Assembly (NCBI GenBank): GCA_036376915.1
Contig: DASUZK010000029.1
Location: 1-24,599, forward strand
DNA from: VRUE01 sp036376915
GTDB taxonomy: Bacteria > Actinomycetota > Thermoleophilia > Solirubrobacterales > 70-9
DNA: 24,599 bases
Reading direction: 5' to 3'
The notes under the pieces: generated by a model
Seen by the model: the letters and a program-made list of their open reading frames with translations, nothing else
Databases searched by the model: none
Told to the model about the DNA's origin: nothing
Made by a program: the position numbers and the translations under genes
Part shown: positions 6,699 to 14,581 of the stretch, piece after piece
How the letters are laid out: each line of letters begins with the position of its first letter
How positions within the stretch are numbered: the stretch's first letter is position 1

Positions 6699-8459
6699 TT
6701 CCAGAAGGTCCTCATAGCGAACAGAGGCGAGATCGCCATCCGCGTCGCCCGCACGCTCAAGGAGATGGGCATCCGCTCGGTCGCCGTCTACTCGGAGATC
6801 GACCGCGACGCCCCGCACGTGCGCGAGGCCGACGAGGCCTTCCTGATCGGCCCCGCGGTACCGGCCGAGAGCTACCTGAACATCGCCAAGATCATCGACA
6901 CGGCCAAGGAGGCGGGCGCGGAAGCGATCCACCCCGGCTACGGCTTCCTCGCCGAGAACGCCGACTTCGCCCGCGCCTGCGACGAGGCCGGCGTCGTCTT
7001 CATAGGCCCGCCGCCCGAGGCGATCGAAGCGATGGGTTCGAAGACGCGGGCGCGCGAGATCATGGCCGAGGCGGGGGTCCCGATCGTCCCCGGCGCGACC
7101 GAGGCGGCGGCGGACGTCGAGGCAGCTCGCAAGCAGGCCGAGGAAGCCGGTTACCCGGTTGCCTGCAAGGCCGCGGGCGGGGGCGGCGGCAAGGGCTTCC
7201 GCGTCGCGATGACCCCGGATGACCTGGAGGAGGCCTTCGAGGGCTCCGCCCGCGAAGGCGAGAAGTTCTTCTCCGACTCTCGCGTCTACGTCGAGCGCTA
7301 CCTCGAGGACCCGCGTCACGTCGAGGTCCAGGTGCTGGCGGACGGGCACGGCAACGTGATCCACGTCGGCGAGCGCGACTGCTCGGTCCAGCGCCGTCAC
7401 CAGAAGGTGATCGAGGAGGCGCCCGGCCCGCACGTCGACGCCGAGATGCGCGAGCGGATCGGCAAGATCGCCACCGACGCGGCCGCCGCGGTCGGCTACC
7501 GGGGCGCCGGCACGGTCGAGGGGATGCAGGTCGGCGAGGAGTACTTCTTCCTCGAGATGAACACCCGGGTGCAGGTCGAGCACTGCGTGACCGAGATGGT
7601 CAGCGGCATCGACATCGTCCGCGAGCAGGTCCTCGTCGCCGCCGGCGAGCCGCTCTCCGTCGCCCAGGAGGACGTGCAGCTGCGCGGCTGGTCGATCGAG
7701 TGCCGGATCAACGCCGAGGCCGCGCACAAGAAGTTCGCCCCCGCGCCCGGCGCCATAACGACCTACCGTGAGCCGGCGGGGCCGGGCGTCCGCGTCGACT
7801 CCGGCGTCGAGGCCGGCTCCGAGGTGACGCCGATGTACGACCCGATGGTGGCCAAGCTGATCGTCTGGGACGTCGACCGCGAGCACGCGACGCGTCGCAT
7901 GCTGCGGGCGCTGGACGAGTACGAGATCGGCGGTTTGACCACGCTCATCCCCTTCCACAAGGCCCTGCTCGCCACCGAGCAGTGGGTGGGAGGCGAGACC
8001 TGCCGCGACCTGATGGAGGATCGCGACTGGCTCAAGTCGACGGCGCCCGAGGCCGTTGCCGCGCCCGCTGAGGCCGACGACGAGAAGGGCGAGCAGATCG
8101 CCCGCGACTACAAGGTAGAGGTCTCCGGCAAGCTCTTCGACGTCAAGGTGATCGGCGAGGCGATCGCCGGCGCGGCCGCTCCGGCGGCGGGCGGCAAGCA
8201 GCCGCCCAAGCGCGAGCGCAAATCGGGCGGCGCGGCGAGCGCCTCCAGCGAGTCGCTCCCCTCCCCGCTCCAGGGCACCGTGCTGAAAGTCGCCGTGGAG
8301 CAGGGCGCCGAGGTCGCGGAGGGCGACCTGATCTGCGTGATCGAGGCGATGAAGATGGAGAACGAGATAGTCGCCCACCGCGCCGGCAAGGTCACCACCC
8401 TGAACGTCTCCGAGGGCGCCGCCGTCTCCTCCGGCGACGTCCTAGCGGTAATCGCGTAG
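6696..8459 (+). CDS. Acyl-CoA carboxylase alpha chain: biotin carboxylase fused to biotin carrier domain
   Basis: This 587-residue protein carboxylates its own biotin with ATP and bicarbonate, for transfer to acetyl- or propionyl-CoA by a separate beta chain that is not in this window. The biotin carboxylase part fills residues 1 to about 445: KVLIANRGEIAIRV (4-17), HPGYGFLAEN (79-88), GSKTRAR (114-120), the glycine-rich ATP loop GGGGGKGFR (161-169), then ERDCSVQRRHQKVIEEAP and EMNTRVQVEHCVTE. A low-complexity Ala/Lys linker follows, then a carrier domain with EAMKMEN, biotin on Lys553. This two-domain layout is standard for actinobacterial AccA-type subunits. The GTG start is supported by homology (MFQKVLIANRGE) and by the leaderless promoter pattern. 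A perfect choice between acetyl-, propionyl- and methylcrotonyl-CoA specificity is not possible here because the beta chain decides it. Confidence 0.95.
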   Translation: MFQKVLIANRGEIAIRVARTLKEMGIRSVAVYSEIDRDAPHVREADEAFLIGPAVPAESYLNIAKIIDTAKEAGAEAIHPGYGFLAENADFARACDEAGVVFIGPPPEAIEAMGSKTRAREIMAEAGVPIVPGATEAAADVEAARKQAEEAGYPVACKAAGGGGGKGFRVAMTPDDLEEAFEGSAREGEKFFSDSRVYVERYLEDPRHVEVQVLADGHGNVIHVGERDCSVQRRHQKVIEEAPGPHVDAEMRERIGKIATDAAAAVGYRGAGTVEGMQVGEEYFFLEMNTRVQVEHCVTEMVSGIDIVREQVLVAAGEPLSVAQEDVQLRGWSIECRINAEAAHKKFAPAPGAITTYREPAGPGVRVDSGVEAGSEVTPMYDPMVAKLIVWDVDREHATRRMLRALDEYEIGGLTTLIPFHKALLATEQWVGGETCRDLMEDRDWLKSTAPEAVAAPAEADDEKGEQIARDYKVEVSGKLFDVKVIGEAIAGAAAPAAGGKQPPKRERKSGGAASASSESLPSPLQGTVLKVAVEQGAEVAEGDLICVIEAMKMENEIVAHRAGKVTTLNVSEGAAVSSGDVLAVIA

Positions 8460-8514
8460 CTCCCCCTTCACAGATAACGCCAGCTGCAGCCGGACAGGCG
8501 CTTCTCCGGCGGGT

Positions 8515-8584
8515 GGCGCTGTAGGGGGGACCGCCCCTGAGGACGCTTTAGCGACCGGAAGGGGCGGTGGGTCCCCTGCAGCGA
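8515..8584. terminator. Large imperfect hairpin between convergent genes
   Basis: The arms GCTGTAGGGG...ACCGCCCCT (about 8519-8538) and AGGGGCGGT...CCCCTGCAGC (about 8560-8582) pair with small bulges. They enclose a second small hairpin, CGCT-TT-AGCG. It lies between the ends of the carboxylase (8459) and sulfatase (8615) genes, so a bidirectional transcription end point is likely, though there is no T-run on either strand. The remaining spacer (8460-8614) shows nothing else I can name. Confidence 0.55.
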
Positions 8585-8614
8585 CAGGACCCGCCGGCCA
8601 GAGGCGCCGGAGGC

Positions 8615-10384
8615 CTACCGTTTCTGTTCCTTTTGCTCCTTGCGGTTTTCCCGCAATTCCCGCTTCTTGCGCCGGATTTCCGCCTGGCGTTCCTTGCGGG
8701 TCAGGGGGATTTCGGAGGCTTCTTCGCTGCAGCCTCGGCCGACGCAGTTCTCCAGGTCGCGCAGTTCCCGGTGCAGGTAGTTGCGGATCGGGAAGTAGTT
8801 GGGGATGCGGACGATGTTGTTGAGCTCGTTCGGGTCCTTTTCGAGGTCGTAGAGCTCCTTCTCGCCATTGGGCCAGGCGATGTACTTGTACGGGCCGAGG
8901 CGGATCCCCTCGTAGTCCTTGGGCGGGGCCAGGATCGAGGCCGAGGCTCCGCGGCTGGCTCGGGCCGCTGTGCGGCTACGTTCGATGATCGCGCCGTTTT
9001 CCGTCACGTCGGAGGTCTCGACGAAGGACTCATAGAGGAGGGGGCGCAGGGTTCGCAGCTCCGGGTCGCGCAGGAACGGCACCAGCGAGCGGCCGTCGAT
9101 GCTCTTGTCGGCGGTCGCGCCCGACAGCTCGAGCACGGTCGGGACGAGGTCGATGTTCTGCACCAGCTCGCCGGATTCCGAGCCGGCCCGGATGCGCGGG
9201 CCGCGGATCAGGAAAGGCAGGTGGGTGGCCGGCTCGTAGGCGAGGAACTTGCCGCCGATCAGTCGGTGCTCGCCGAAGAAGAAGCCGTTGTCGGAGGTGA
9301 AGATGACGTAGGTGTTGCGCAGCCGGTGCTGGCTGCCCAGCGTGTCCATCAGCAGTTTCACCCCGTCGTCGATCGCGCGCAGCGCCTCGAGCTGCTTGTT
9401 CCAGTAGATGCGATAGGTGTGGATCTCGCCGAGCGTCAGGTATTCGGAGCCGCGGATGAAGCTCGGCTTGTCGGTGACGTTCCCCTCGGCAAAGCCTTCG
9501 GAGCGGCTGTGTGGCATCGGCGCGCCCTTGAACCAGTCGTAATGGCGCGGGGCGGGCTCGGGCCCAGCTGGCCGGCGGAAGTCGCCGTGCGGTGCGGTGT
9601 AGTCGAGCTGGAGGTAGAAGGGCTGTTCGGGCGACGTTGCCTGGAGCTCACCGATCGCGTAGTTGGTCAGCGTGTCGGTCTCGTAGAAGCAGGGCAGGCC
9701 GTTGAGCGGGGCATAGGGGCAACCGATGTCGTCGCGGACGCCGTATTCGCGCGTCTCCCAGCTCCCCGAATCCCCGAACGGGCCTTCGATGGCGCCGTTG
9801 TTGTTGAGCGAGTAGCCGTAGAAGTAGTGATGGGTGTCTGCTTTCAGGACCGAGTGCCAGGCGTTCCACCCCGGCGGCACTGAGGTCCCGTTGTCATAGG
9901 GCTCGTCGCCGTAGCCGTTGAGGGCCTTGCCGACGTGGATCGTGCGGTAGCCAGCCGCCTGCAGCCAGGTCGCGATGTTGTGTTGCGCCGCCGCGCGGAA
10001 GGCGAAGCCCGTGTAGCCCCCGTTGGGCTGGATGTTCCCCCTGACGCCGTGGTTGTGTGCGTAGCGGCCGGTCAGCAGGCTGACCCTCGACGGGCAGCAG
10101 AGGGGATAGGAGACGTAGTAGCGGCTGAAGGTCATGCCGCGTTTGCCGATCAGGTCGACCGTGTTCGGCATCGCCCGGATCGCGGGCTGGCGGAAGGTCG
10201 CGTAGAGGCTCTCGAGGGTCTGGTCGTCGGTCTGGATGACGAGGAAGCTGGGCGGCTGGGGCTCGGCTGCCGTGGCGTCCGCGCGCTGCCAGACCGCGGC
10301 GAGCAGGCAGAGCAGCCCGAGCACGCCTGCGGCGAGGCTCAGGCGCGCCCGGCGGGACTGCCTGCTTTGTGCGAGTCGATGCAT
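8615..10384 (-). CDS. Exported type I sulfatase (formylglycine-dependent)
   Basis: This 589-residue arylsulfatase-type enzyme hydrolyses sulfate esters outside the cytoplasmic membrane. Residues 1-40 are a signal peptide or anchor: basic start with RQSRRARLS, hydrophobic stretch about 16-32. The alkaline-phosphatase-superfamily core begins with FLVIQTDDQ (47-55; Asp53/Asp54 metal ligands). The signature PLCCPSRVSLLTGRYAHNHG puts the formylglycine cysteine at Cys96 (C-x-PSR). Further motifs are HVGKALNGYG, DYTAPHGDF and IFTSDNGFFFGEHRL, which supplies the second metal pair. The protein ends in a highly basic, coil-like tail (TRKERQAEIRRKKRELRENRKEQKEQKR). The ATG at 10384 gives a complete signal peptide, with no clear ribosome site. 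No formylglycine-generating enzyme gene is in the window. The natural substrate is unknown; glycan sulfates are plausible. Confidence 0.92.
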   Translation of the reverse strand: MHRLAQSRQSRRARLSLAAGVLGLLCLLAAVWQRADATAAEPQPPSFLVIQTDDQTLESLYATFRQPAIRAMPNTVDLIGKRGMTFSRYYVSYPLCCPSRVSLLTGRYAHNHGVRGNIQPNGGYTGFAFRAAAQHNIATWLQAAGYRTIHVGKALNGYGDEPYDNGTSVPPGWNAWHSVLKADTHHYFYGYSLNNNGAIEGPFGDSGSWETREYGVRDDIGCPYAPLNGLPCFYETDTLTNYAIGELQATSPEQPFYLQLDYTAPHGDFRRPAGPEPAPRHYDWFKGAPMPHSRSEGFAEGNVTDKPSFIRGSEYLTLGEIHTYRIYWNKQLEALRAIDDGVKLLMDTLGSQHRLRNTYVIFTSDNGFFFGEHRLIGGKFLAYEPATHLPFLIRGPRIRAGSESGELVQNIDLVPTVLELSGATADKSIDGRSLVPFLRDPELRTLRPLLYESFVETSDVTENGAIIERSRTAARASRGASASILAPPKDYEGIRLGPYKYIAWPNGEKELYDLEKDPNELNNIVRIPNYFPIRNYLHRELRDLENCVGRGCSEEASEIPLTRKERQAEIRRKKRELRENRKEQKEQKR

Positions 10385-10457
10385 GGGTATCTGTCGGCGG
10401 CGACCTACCTGGTCGTAACAACGACGCCCACCGGAGTTGCGAAACGCTAGAGGTCGC

Positions 10458-11141
10458 TCAGGACGCGCCGAGCTTTTTGACCGCGTCGCGGAAGGTCTTC
10501 ACCGTCGCGCTGGGGGCTTTGCGGCCCTCGAGCTTCTCGCCGTGGCGGTTGACCCAGATCACCGGCACCTTCATCTTCAGCAGCGGGGCAACGTCGTTGG
10601 TGTAGTTGCAGCCGATGTGGACCCAGCCTTTCTTGCCGCCGATCCGCCGTGCCGCCTCTTTGAAGTGGACCGGGTCGGGCTTGTAGCTGCGCACCTGCTG
10701 GGCGGTGACGACCAGGTCGAGTTCGGTCCGCAAGTGACGCCGCGAGATGCCGAGGAGTTTGTCGTCGATGTTGGAGACGATGCCGACGTCGTAGCGCTTG
10801 CCGAGCCGGTCCATCGCCGCGTTGGCCTCGCGGAAGGGAAGCCAGTAGGCGACGCTGTTGGGCAGGAACTGGGCGCGCGAGGGCTCGATCTCCCAGCCCA
10901 GCTCGCCGGCGACCTTGACGATCGTGCGCCGCAGCACCTCGGCGTAGAGCTCGTAGGAGCCGGCCATCACGTCGGCCTGGACTTCCATGAAGCGGGCGAG
11001 GAAGGGCTCCTCGTCAAAGCTGAAGCCGTCCTTCTCCGCCTCTTTCCTGCAGGCGTCGATGATGCCCTTCTCCCAGTCGATCAGGGTGCCGTAACAGTCG
11101 GTTGTCACCCATTTGATGGTTTTGAGAGCTGGAAGAGGCAT
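10458..11141 (-). CDS. Type II (S)-2-haloacid-dehalogenase-like HAD hydrolase
   Basis: This 227-residue HAD-superfamily protein matches the haloacid dehalogenase type II group in length and in motif wording. Motif I is TTDCYGTLIDWE with nucleophile Asp15 and the DxYGT pattern, motif II is IVSNIDD (Ser123/Asn124), motif III is SYKPDP (Lys154) and motif IV is GCNYTNDVAP (Asn182/Asp183). The helical cap lies about residues 25-110. Family members remove halogen from 2-haloacids by forming an Asp ester, but many homologues act on phosphate esters instead, so the substrate is unproven. The ATG at 11141 follows CATAAT (12 nt upstream), which suggests a very short leader. The sulfatase follows in the same direction after a 73-bp gap, and the sucC gene diverges. 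Confidence 0.85.
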   Translation of the reverse strand: MPLPALKTIKWVTTDCYGTLIDWEKGIIDACRKEAEKDGFSFDEEPFLARFMEVQADVMAGSYELYAEVLRRTIVKVAGELGWEIEPSRAQFLPNSVAYWLPFREANAAMDRLGKRYDVGIVSNIDDKLLGISRRHLRTELDLVVTAQQVRSYKPDPVHFKEAARRIGGKKGWVHIGCNYTNDVAPLLKMKVPVIWVNRHGEKLEGRKAPSATVKTFRDAVKKLGAS

Positions 11142-11244
11142 CGGCGGCGGCGCATTATGCCAATCGCCCCGCGGGCAGGCGGCGCGGCATCTGGGAGGGA
11201 AGGTCGGATAGGCTGCCGCCCGCGCCCGAGCGGCGCCGTCACGA

Positions 11245-12405
11245 ATGGACCTCCTCGAGTATCAGGGCAAGCAGCTTTTCGCCAAGCACGGCATCGCCGT
11301 GCCGAGCGGCGAGGTCGCCGCGAGCGTCGAGGACGCGGTCGCCGCGGGGGAGCGGATCGGCTACCCCTGCGCGATCAAGGCGCAGGTGCTGATCGGCGGG
11401 CGCGGCAAGGCGGGTGGGATCAAGATCGCCAAGGACGCCGAGGAGGCGCGTGCCTACGCCGACGCGATCCTCGGCATGGACATCGTCGGTCCTCACGGCG
11501 AGGGCCCGTTCCGGGTCGACCAGGTCTGGATCGAGGGCGGCTCGGACATCGCATCGGAGTACTACGCCTCGGTCATCCTCGACCGCGGCGAGAAGAAGCT
11601 GCTGGCGATGGTCTCCGCCAAGGGCGGCATGGACATCGAGGCCGTCGCGGCGGAGGACCCCGAGGCGCTGGTCAAGCGCCACATCGACCCCACTCGGCCC
11701 TTCGACGCGGCGGCGGCGCGGCCGATCGTCGACGAAGCGGGGCTCGACGAGGACGTGCGCGAGCAGGCCGCCGAGGTGCTGGCGAAGCTGGCCGAGGTCG
11801 CGGGCGCCGAGGACGCGAGCCTGATCGAGGTCAACCCCCTGATCGTCACCGCCAGCCGCGAGGTCGTCGCGCTCGACGCCAAGGTGACTATCGACGGCAA
11901 CGCCCTCTTCCGCCACCAGGACCTGGCCGAGATCGCCGACACCGCCGACGATCCCCAGGAGGCGATGGCGAAGGAGAAGGGCCTCACCTACGTCAAGCTC
12001 GACGGCAACGTCGGCATCCTCGCCAACGGCGCCGGTCTCTGCATGTCGACCCTCGACGTCGTCGCCCAGGCTGGGGGCAAGCCGGCCAACTTCCTAGACG
12101 CGGGCGGGGGGTCCAAAGCGGAGGCGATCGTCGACGCGCTCACCGTGATCACCTCCGACGAGAAGGTCACGGCGATCCTCTTCAACATCTTCGGTGGCAT
12201 CACCCGCTGCGACGAGATCGCCAAGGGCATCGTCACCGCTTCGCAGCAGATGGACCTGAAGCTGCCGCTGGTGGTGCGCCTCGATGGCACCAACTCCGAA
12301 GAGGGCCTGAAGATCCTCGCCGAGGCCGACCTCCCCAACCTGCACCAGGAGACGACGATGCTCGACGCGGCCCGCCGCGTGGTCGAGCTGGCGGATGGCG
12401 CATGA
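11245..12405 (+). CDS. sucC: Succinyl-CoA synthetase (ADP-forming) beta subunit
   Basis: This 386-residue protein is the beta subunit of succinyl-CoA ligase, which makes ATP or GTP from succinyl-CoA in the TCA cycle. The ATP-grasp domain starts MDLLEYQGKQLFAKHGI and has KAQVLIGGRGKAGG (45-58). EVNPL (195-199) marks the metal/nucleotide site, and the CoA-ligase part contains GNVGILANGAGLCM (254-267), FLDAGGGS (283-290) and NIFGGITRCD (314-323), all standard. Length is typical (about 385-390). The stop overlaps the sucD ATG as ATGA, which couples the two subunits. TAGGCT at 11209-11214 may be the -10 of the promoter; no ribosome site is evident before the ATG. Confidence 0.97.
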   Translation: MDLLEYQGKQLFAKHGIAVPSGEVAASVEDAVAAGERIGYPCAIKAQVLIGGRGKAGGIKIAKDAEEARAYADAILGMDIVGPHGEGPFRVDQVWIEGGSDIASEYYASVILDRGEKKLLAMVSAKGGMDIEAVAAEDPEALVKRHIDPTRPFDAAAARPIVDEAGLDEDVREQAAEVLAKLAEVAGAEDASLIEVNPLIVTASREVVALDAKVTIDGNALFRHQDLAEIADTADDPQEAMAKEKGLTYVKLDGNVGILANGAGLCMSTLDVVAQAGGKPANFLDAGGGSKAEAIVDALTVITSDEKVTAILFNIFGGITRCDEIAKGIVTASQQMDLKLPLVVRLDGTNSEEGLKILAEADLPNLHQETTMLDAARRVVELADGA

Positions 12406-13274
12406 GCATCATCGTCGGCAACGAGACCAAGCTCGTCGTCTCCGGGCTGACCGGGCGCGAGGGCTCCTTCCACGGGCTGCGCAACCGCGCCTACGGGACG
12501 GATCTCGTCGCCGGGGTGACCCCGGGCAAGGCGGGACAGGACGTCGAGGGCGTTCCGATCTTCGACTCGATCAAGGACGCGGTCGAGGAGCGGGGCGCCA
12601 ACACCTCGATGATCTTCGTGCCGGCCCGCTTCGCCGCGCCGGCGATCGACGAGGCGATCGAGTCCGGCGTCGACACGGTGATCGCGATCACCGAGGGAAT
12701 CCCGGTCCTCGACATGCTGAGGACCTACTGGAAGGCGAAGGAGGCCGGGGTGCGGCTGATCGGGCCGAACTGCCCCGGCGTGCTCTCGCCCGGCAAGGCC
12801 AACGTCGGCATCATCCCCGCACAGTTCTTCGACCCGGGCAAGATCGGCGTCGTCTCCAAGTCGGGCACGCTGACCTACCAGATCGGCAACGAGCTGAAGC
12901 AGGCGGGCGAGGGCAACTCCTCGATCGTCGGCATCGGCGGCGACCCGATCATCGGCTCGGACTTCATCGACGTCCTGACGCTGTACGAGGCCGATCCCGA
13001 GACCGAGCTGATCGTGATGGTCGGCGAGATCGGCGGCGACGCCGAGGAGCGGGCGGCCGAGTTCATCGCGGCCGAGATCTCCAAGCCCGTGGTCGCCTAC
13101 ATCGCCGGCTTCACCGCGCCGCCCGGCAAGCAGATGGGCCACGCCGGGGCGATCATCTCCGGCTCCTCGGGCACCGCCCAGGCGAAGAAGGACGCGCTCG
13201 AAGCGAAGGGCGTGCGGGTCGGCGAAAGCCCGACCGAGACGGCGAAGATCGCCGTCGAAGTGCTGCGGGACTGA
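12402..13274 (+). CDS. sucD: Succinyl-CoA synthetase (ADP-forming) alpha subunit
   Basis: This 290-residue alpha subunit binds CoA and carries the phospho-histidine. Visible features: VSGLTGREGSFHGLRNRAYGT with the CoA-binding Rossmann region (1-40), GITEGIP-like AITEGIPVLDM, IGPNCPGVLSPG (120-131), VVSKSGTLTYQ (150-160), GIGGDPIIGSDFIDVL, and QMGHAGAIISGSSGTA with catalytic His247. The ATG at 12402 overlaps the sucC stop. The frame is open far upstream, but homology begins exactly at MSIIVGNETKLVVSGLTG. The next gene converges 12 bp after the stop, with no visible hairpin between. Confidence 0.97.
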   Translation: MSIIVGNETKLVVSGLTGREGSFHGLRNRAYGTDLVAGVTPGKAGQDVEGVPIFDSIKDAVEERGANTSMIFVPARFAAPAIDEAIESGVDTVIAITEGIPVLDMLRTYWKAKEAGVRLIGPNCPGVLSPGKANVGIIPAQFFDPGKIGVVSKSGTLTYQIGNELKQAGEGNSSIVGIGGDPIIGSDFIDVLTLYEADPETELIVMVGEIGGDAEERAAEFIAAEISKPVVAYIAGFTAPPGKQMGHAGAIISGSSGTAQAKKDALEAKGVRVGESPTETAKIAVEVLRD

Positions 13275-13286
13275 GGCCGCTGCGGG

Positions 13287-14498
13287 TCAGTATTCCGGTG
13301 CCGGCCTGAGCCGTAGGGCGCGAACCACTGCCTTCATGCCCGCCTGGGAGTTGAACGAGCCGCGGGGCGATTCGCGGCAGTCTCGGCAGGTGTCGATGTT
13401 CACCGCGGTAACCACGTCGCCCAAATGGACGACCGCGAAGGAGCGCTTCGGGGCGTGAGTCCGGCAGGGGGGAAAGCCGGCGACGTGGCCGGTGTAGATC
13501 GTGGCGCGACCGCCGGCGAAGGGGAGCCTGGTGGATTTGAGACAGGGTTCCGCAAGAATTTCCTTGGCGGCCGGCGTCGCGAGGAATCGTTTCCACCCAG
13601 CCTTGGCCCAGGTGCTGAGGTTGAGGTTGTGGCTGTACCGGAGCTCGATCCTCTCGCCGGGTAGCCGCTCGCTGTCGTACCGCGAGTCGCCGCCGTATTC
13701 GAGGCGAGCGACCGGCAGGTCGTGGCCAGGGGCAAAGTTTCGGCCCAGCCAGTACACGGGCAACTTCAGGGCGGGATCGTCGAGGCCGACTTCGCTGTCA
13801 TTGCGTTCCGCCCGGGTGTACGGCGTCGGATGCTCGATATGCGCTTGTTGGTGCCGCGCCAGCTCCTCGGCAATGTGGTCGCTCGCCGAGAACGAGCCCG
13901 CCGAGGCGAGCACGGTGGCCAGCACGTTCCCCGAGCGCCAGACGAGAAACGAGCCGGCGCGATAGCCCTTGCCGAGAACGCTCGGAACGCGCGGCCAGTG
14001 GAATAGCCGGGTGGCGTCGCCGACCGAGATCGTGGTCGCGACCTCCGTGGGGGCTTCGTCTTCCGTGATCAGGCGCAGGATCATCGGCGCGAGGGCAAAG
14101 CCCGATGTCGCTCCTTTGGCACTGCCCGCGTCGAGTGCGCCGGTCCCCACCAGCTGGGCGCTGGGCGAGGCGCCGGGAACTCGGTAGAGCCGCAAGTAGA
14201 CGCCGAGGCAGCCCTCCGGCGTGAAGCGCCGGACGAAGCTGGCGAGCTCCCGCTGTGGATCGGTCGGGTCGAGCGGTTCGCAGATGAGCTCGAAGCCGCT
14301 TCCCTCGGAGAAATCGAGAGGGAGGTAGCCGTGCGGGAGGTCGTTGAGTCGAAGCACCATCCGTTCCATCGGATCTTCGGGGGAGCGTGGATCGGCGGCT
14401 GCTCCGCTCAGGACGGTCGCCGTCGCGATTGCCGCGAGGAACGAGATAGCCACGGCAAGCACCGCCCGCCTTCGGAATCCCCCCAGAGCCCGCGTCAT
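13287..14498 (-). CDS. Exported six-cysteine protein of unknown function
   Basis: I do not recognise this 403-residue protein. It has a clear signal peptide (GGFRRR, hydrophobic residues 12-30, likely cleavage at about 35 after SGAAA). The mature part is mixed alpha/beta with no membrane helix after the signal. It holds six cysteines, in ELICEP, EGCLGV, AEPCLKS, FPPCRTH and the pair TCRDCRES, so three extracellular disulfides are possible. Other local features are MVLRLNDLPHGYLPLDFSEGSGFELIC near the mature N-terminus and AVVHLGDVVTAVNIDTCRDC near the end. The N-terminal LNDLPHGY phrase recalls secreted actinobacterial proteins of unknown role, but I cannot name a family. TATACT is 7 nt upstream of the ATG, a strong leaderless promoter shared back-to-back with the aminotransferase gene. 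Confidence 0.8.
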   Translation of the reverse strand: MTRALGGFRRRAVLAVAISFLAAIATATVLSGAAADPRSPEDPMERMVLRLNDLPHGYLPLDFSEGSGFELICEPLDPTDPQRELASFVRRFTPEGCLGVYLRLYRVPGASPSAQLVGTGALDAGSAKGATSGFALAPMILRLITEDEAPTEVATTISVGDATRLFHWPRVPSVLGKGYRAGSFLVWRSGNVLATVLASAGSFSASDHIAEELARHQQAHIEHPTPYTRAERNDSEVGLDDPALKLPVYWLGRNFAPGHDLPVARLEYGGDSRYDSERLPGERIELRYSHNLNLSTWAKAGWKRFLATPAAKEILAEPCLKSTRLPFAGGRATIYTGHVAGFPPCRTHAPKRSFAVVHLGDVVTAVNIDTCRDCRESPRGSFNSQAGMKAVVRALRLRPAPEY

Positions 14499-14581
14499 CG
14501 GCGCGAGTATAGGTATTGCTCGATCTCCCGGATCGGCCTGGAATCGGCGACGACGAGGCGTTGCTAGGGTCGAGTCGTATG
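14496..14581. promoter_or_regulatory. Divergent pair of putative leaderless promoters
   Basis: On the minus strand TATACT (14511-14506) precedes the ATG at 14498 by 7 nt. On the plus strand TAGGGT (14565-14570) precedes the ATG at 14579 by 8 nt. Neither gene has a ribosome site, and only 80 bp separate the two start codons. The plus-strand TAGGGT is not part of a palindrome, unlike the iron boxes. Confidence 0.6.

Noticed and set aside
6681..8378. A 565-residue open frame antisense to the biotin carboxylase gene
   Set aside because: It is a mirror of codon bias in GC-rich DNA. It is Asp/Leu/Arg/Gly-rich with no domain, while the other strand encodes a full carboxylase.
10437..12401. Upstream extension of the sucD frame by about 650 residues
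   Set aside because: The extra part overlaps the HAD gene and sucC in other frames and is Arg/Gly-rich noise; SucD homology starts at the ATG at 12402.
14565..14570. TAGGGT before the aminotransferase gene as another iron box
   Set aside because: It lacks the CCCTAA second half, so it is better read as a -10 element.
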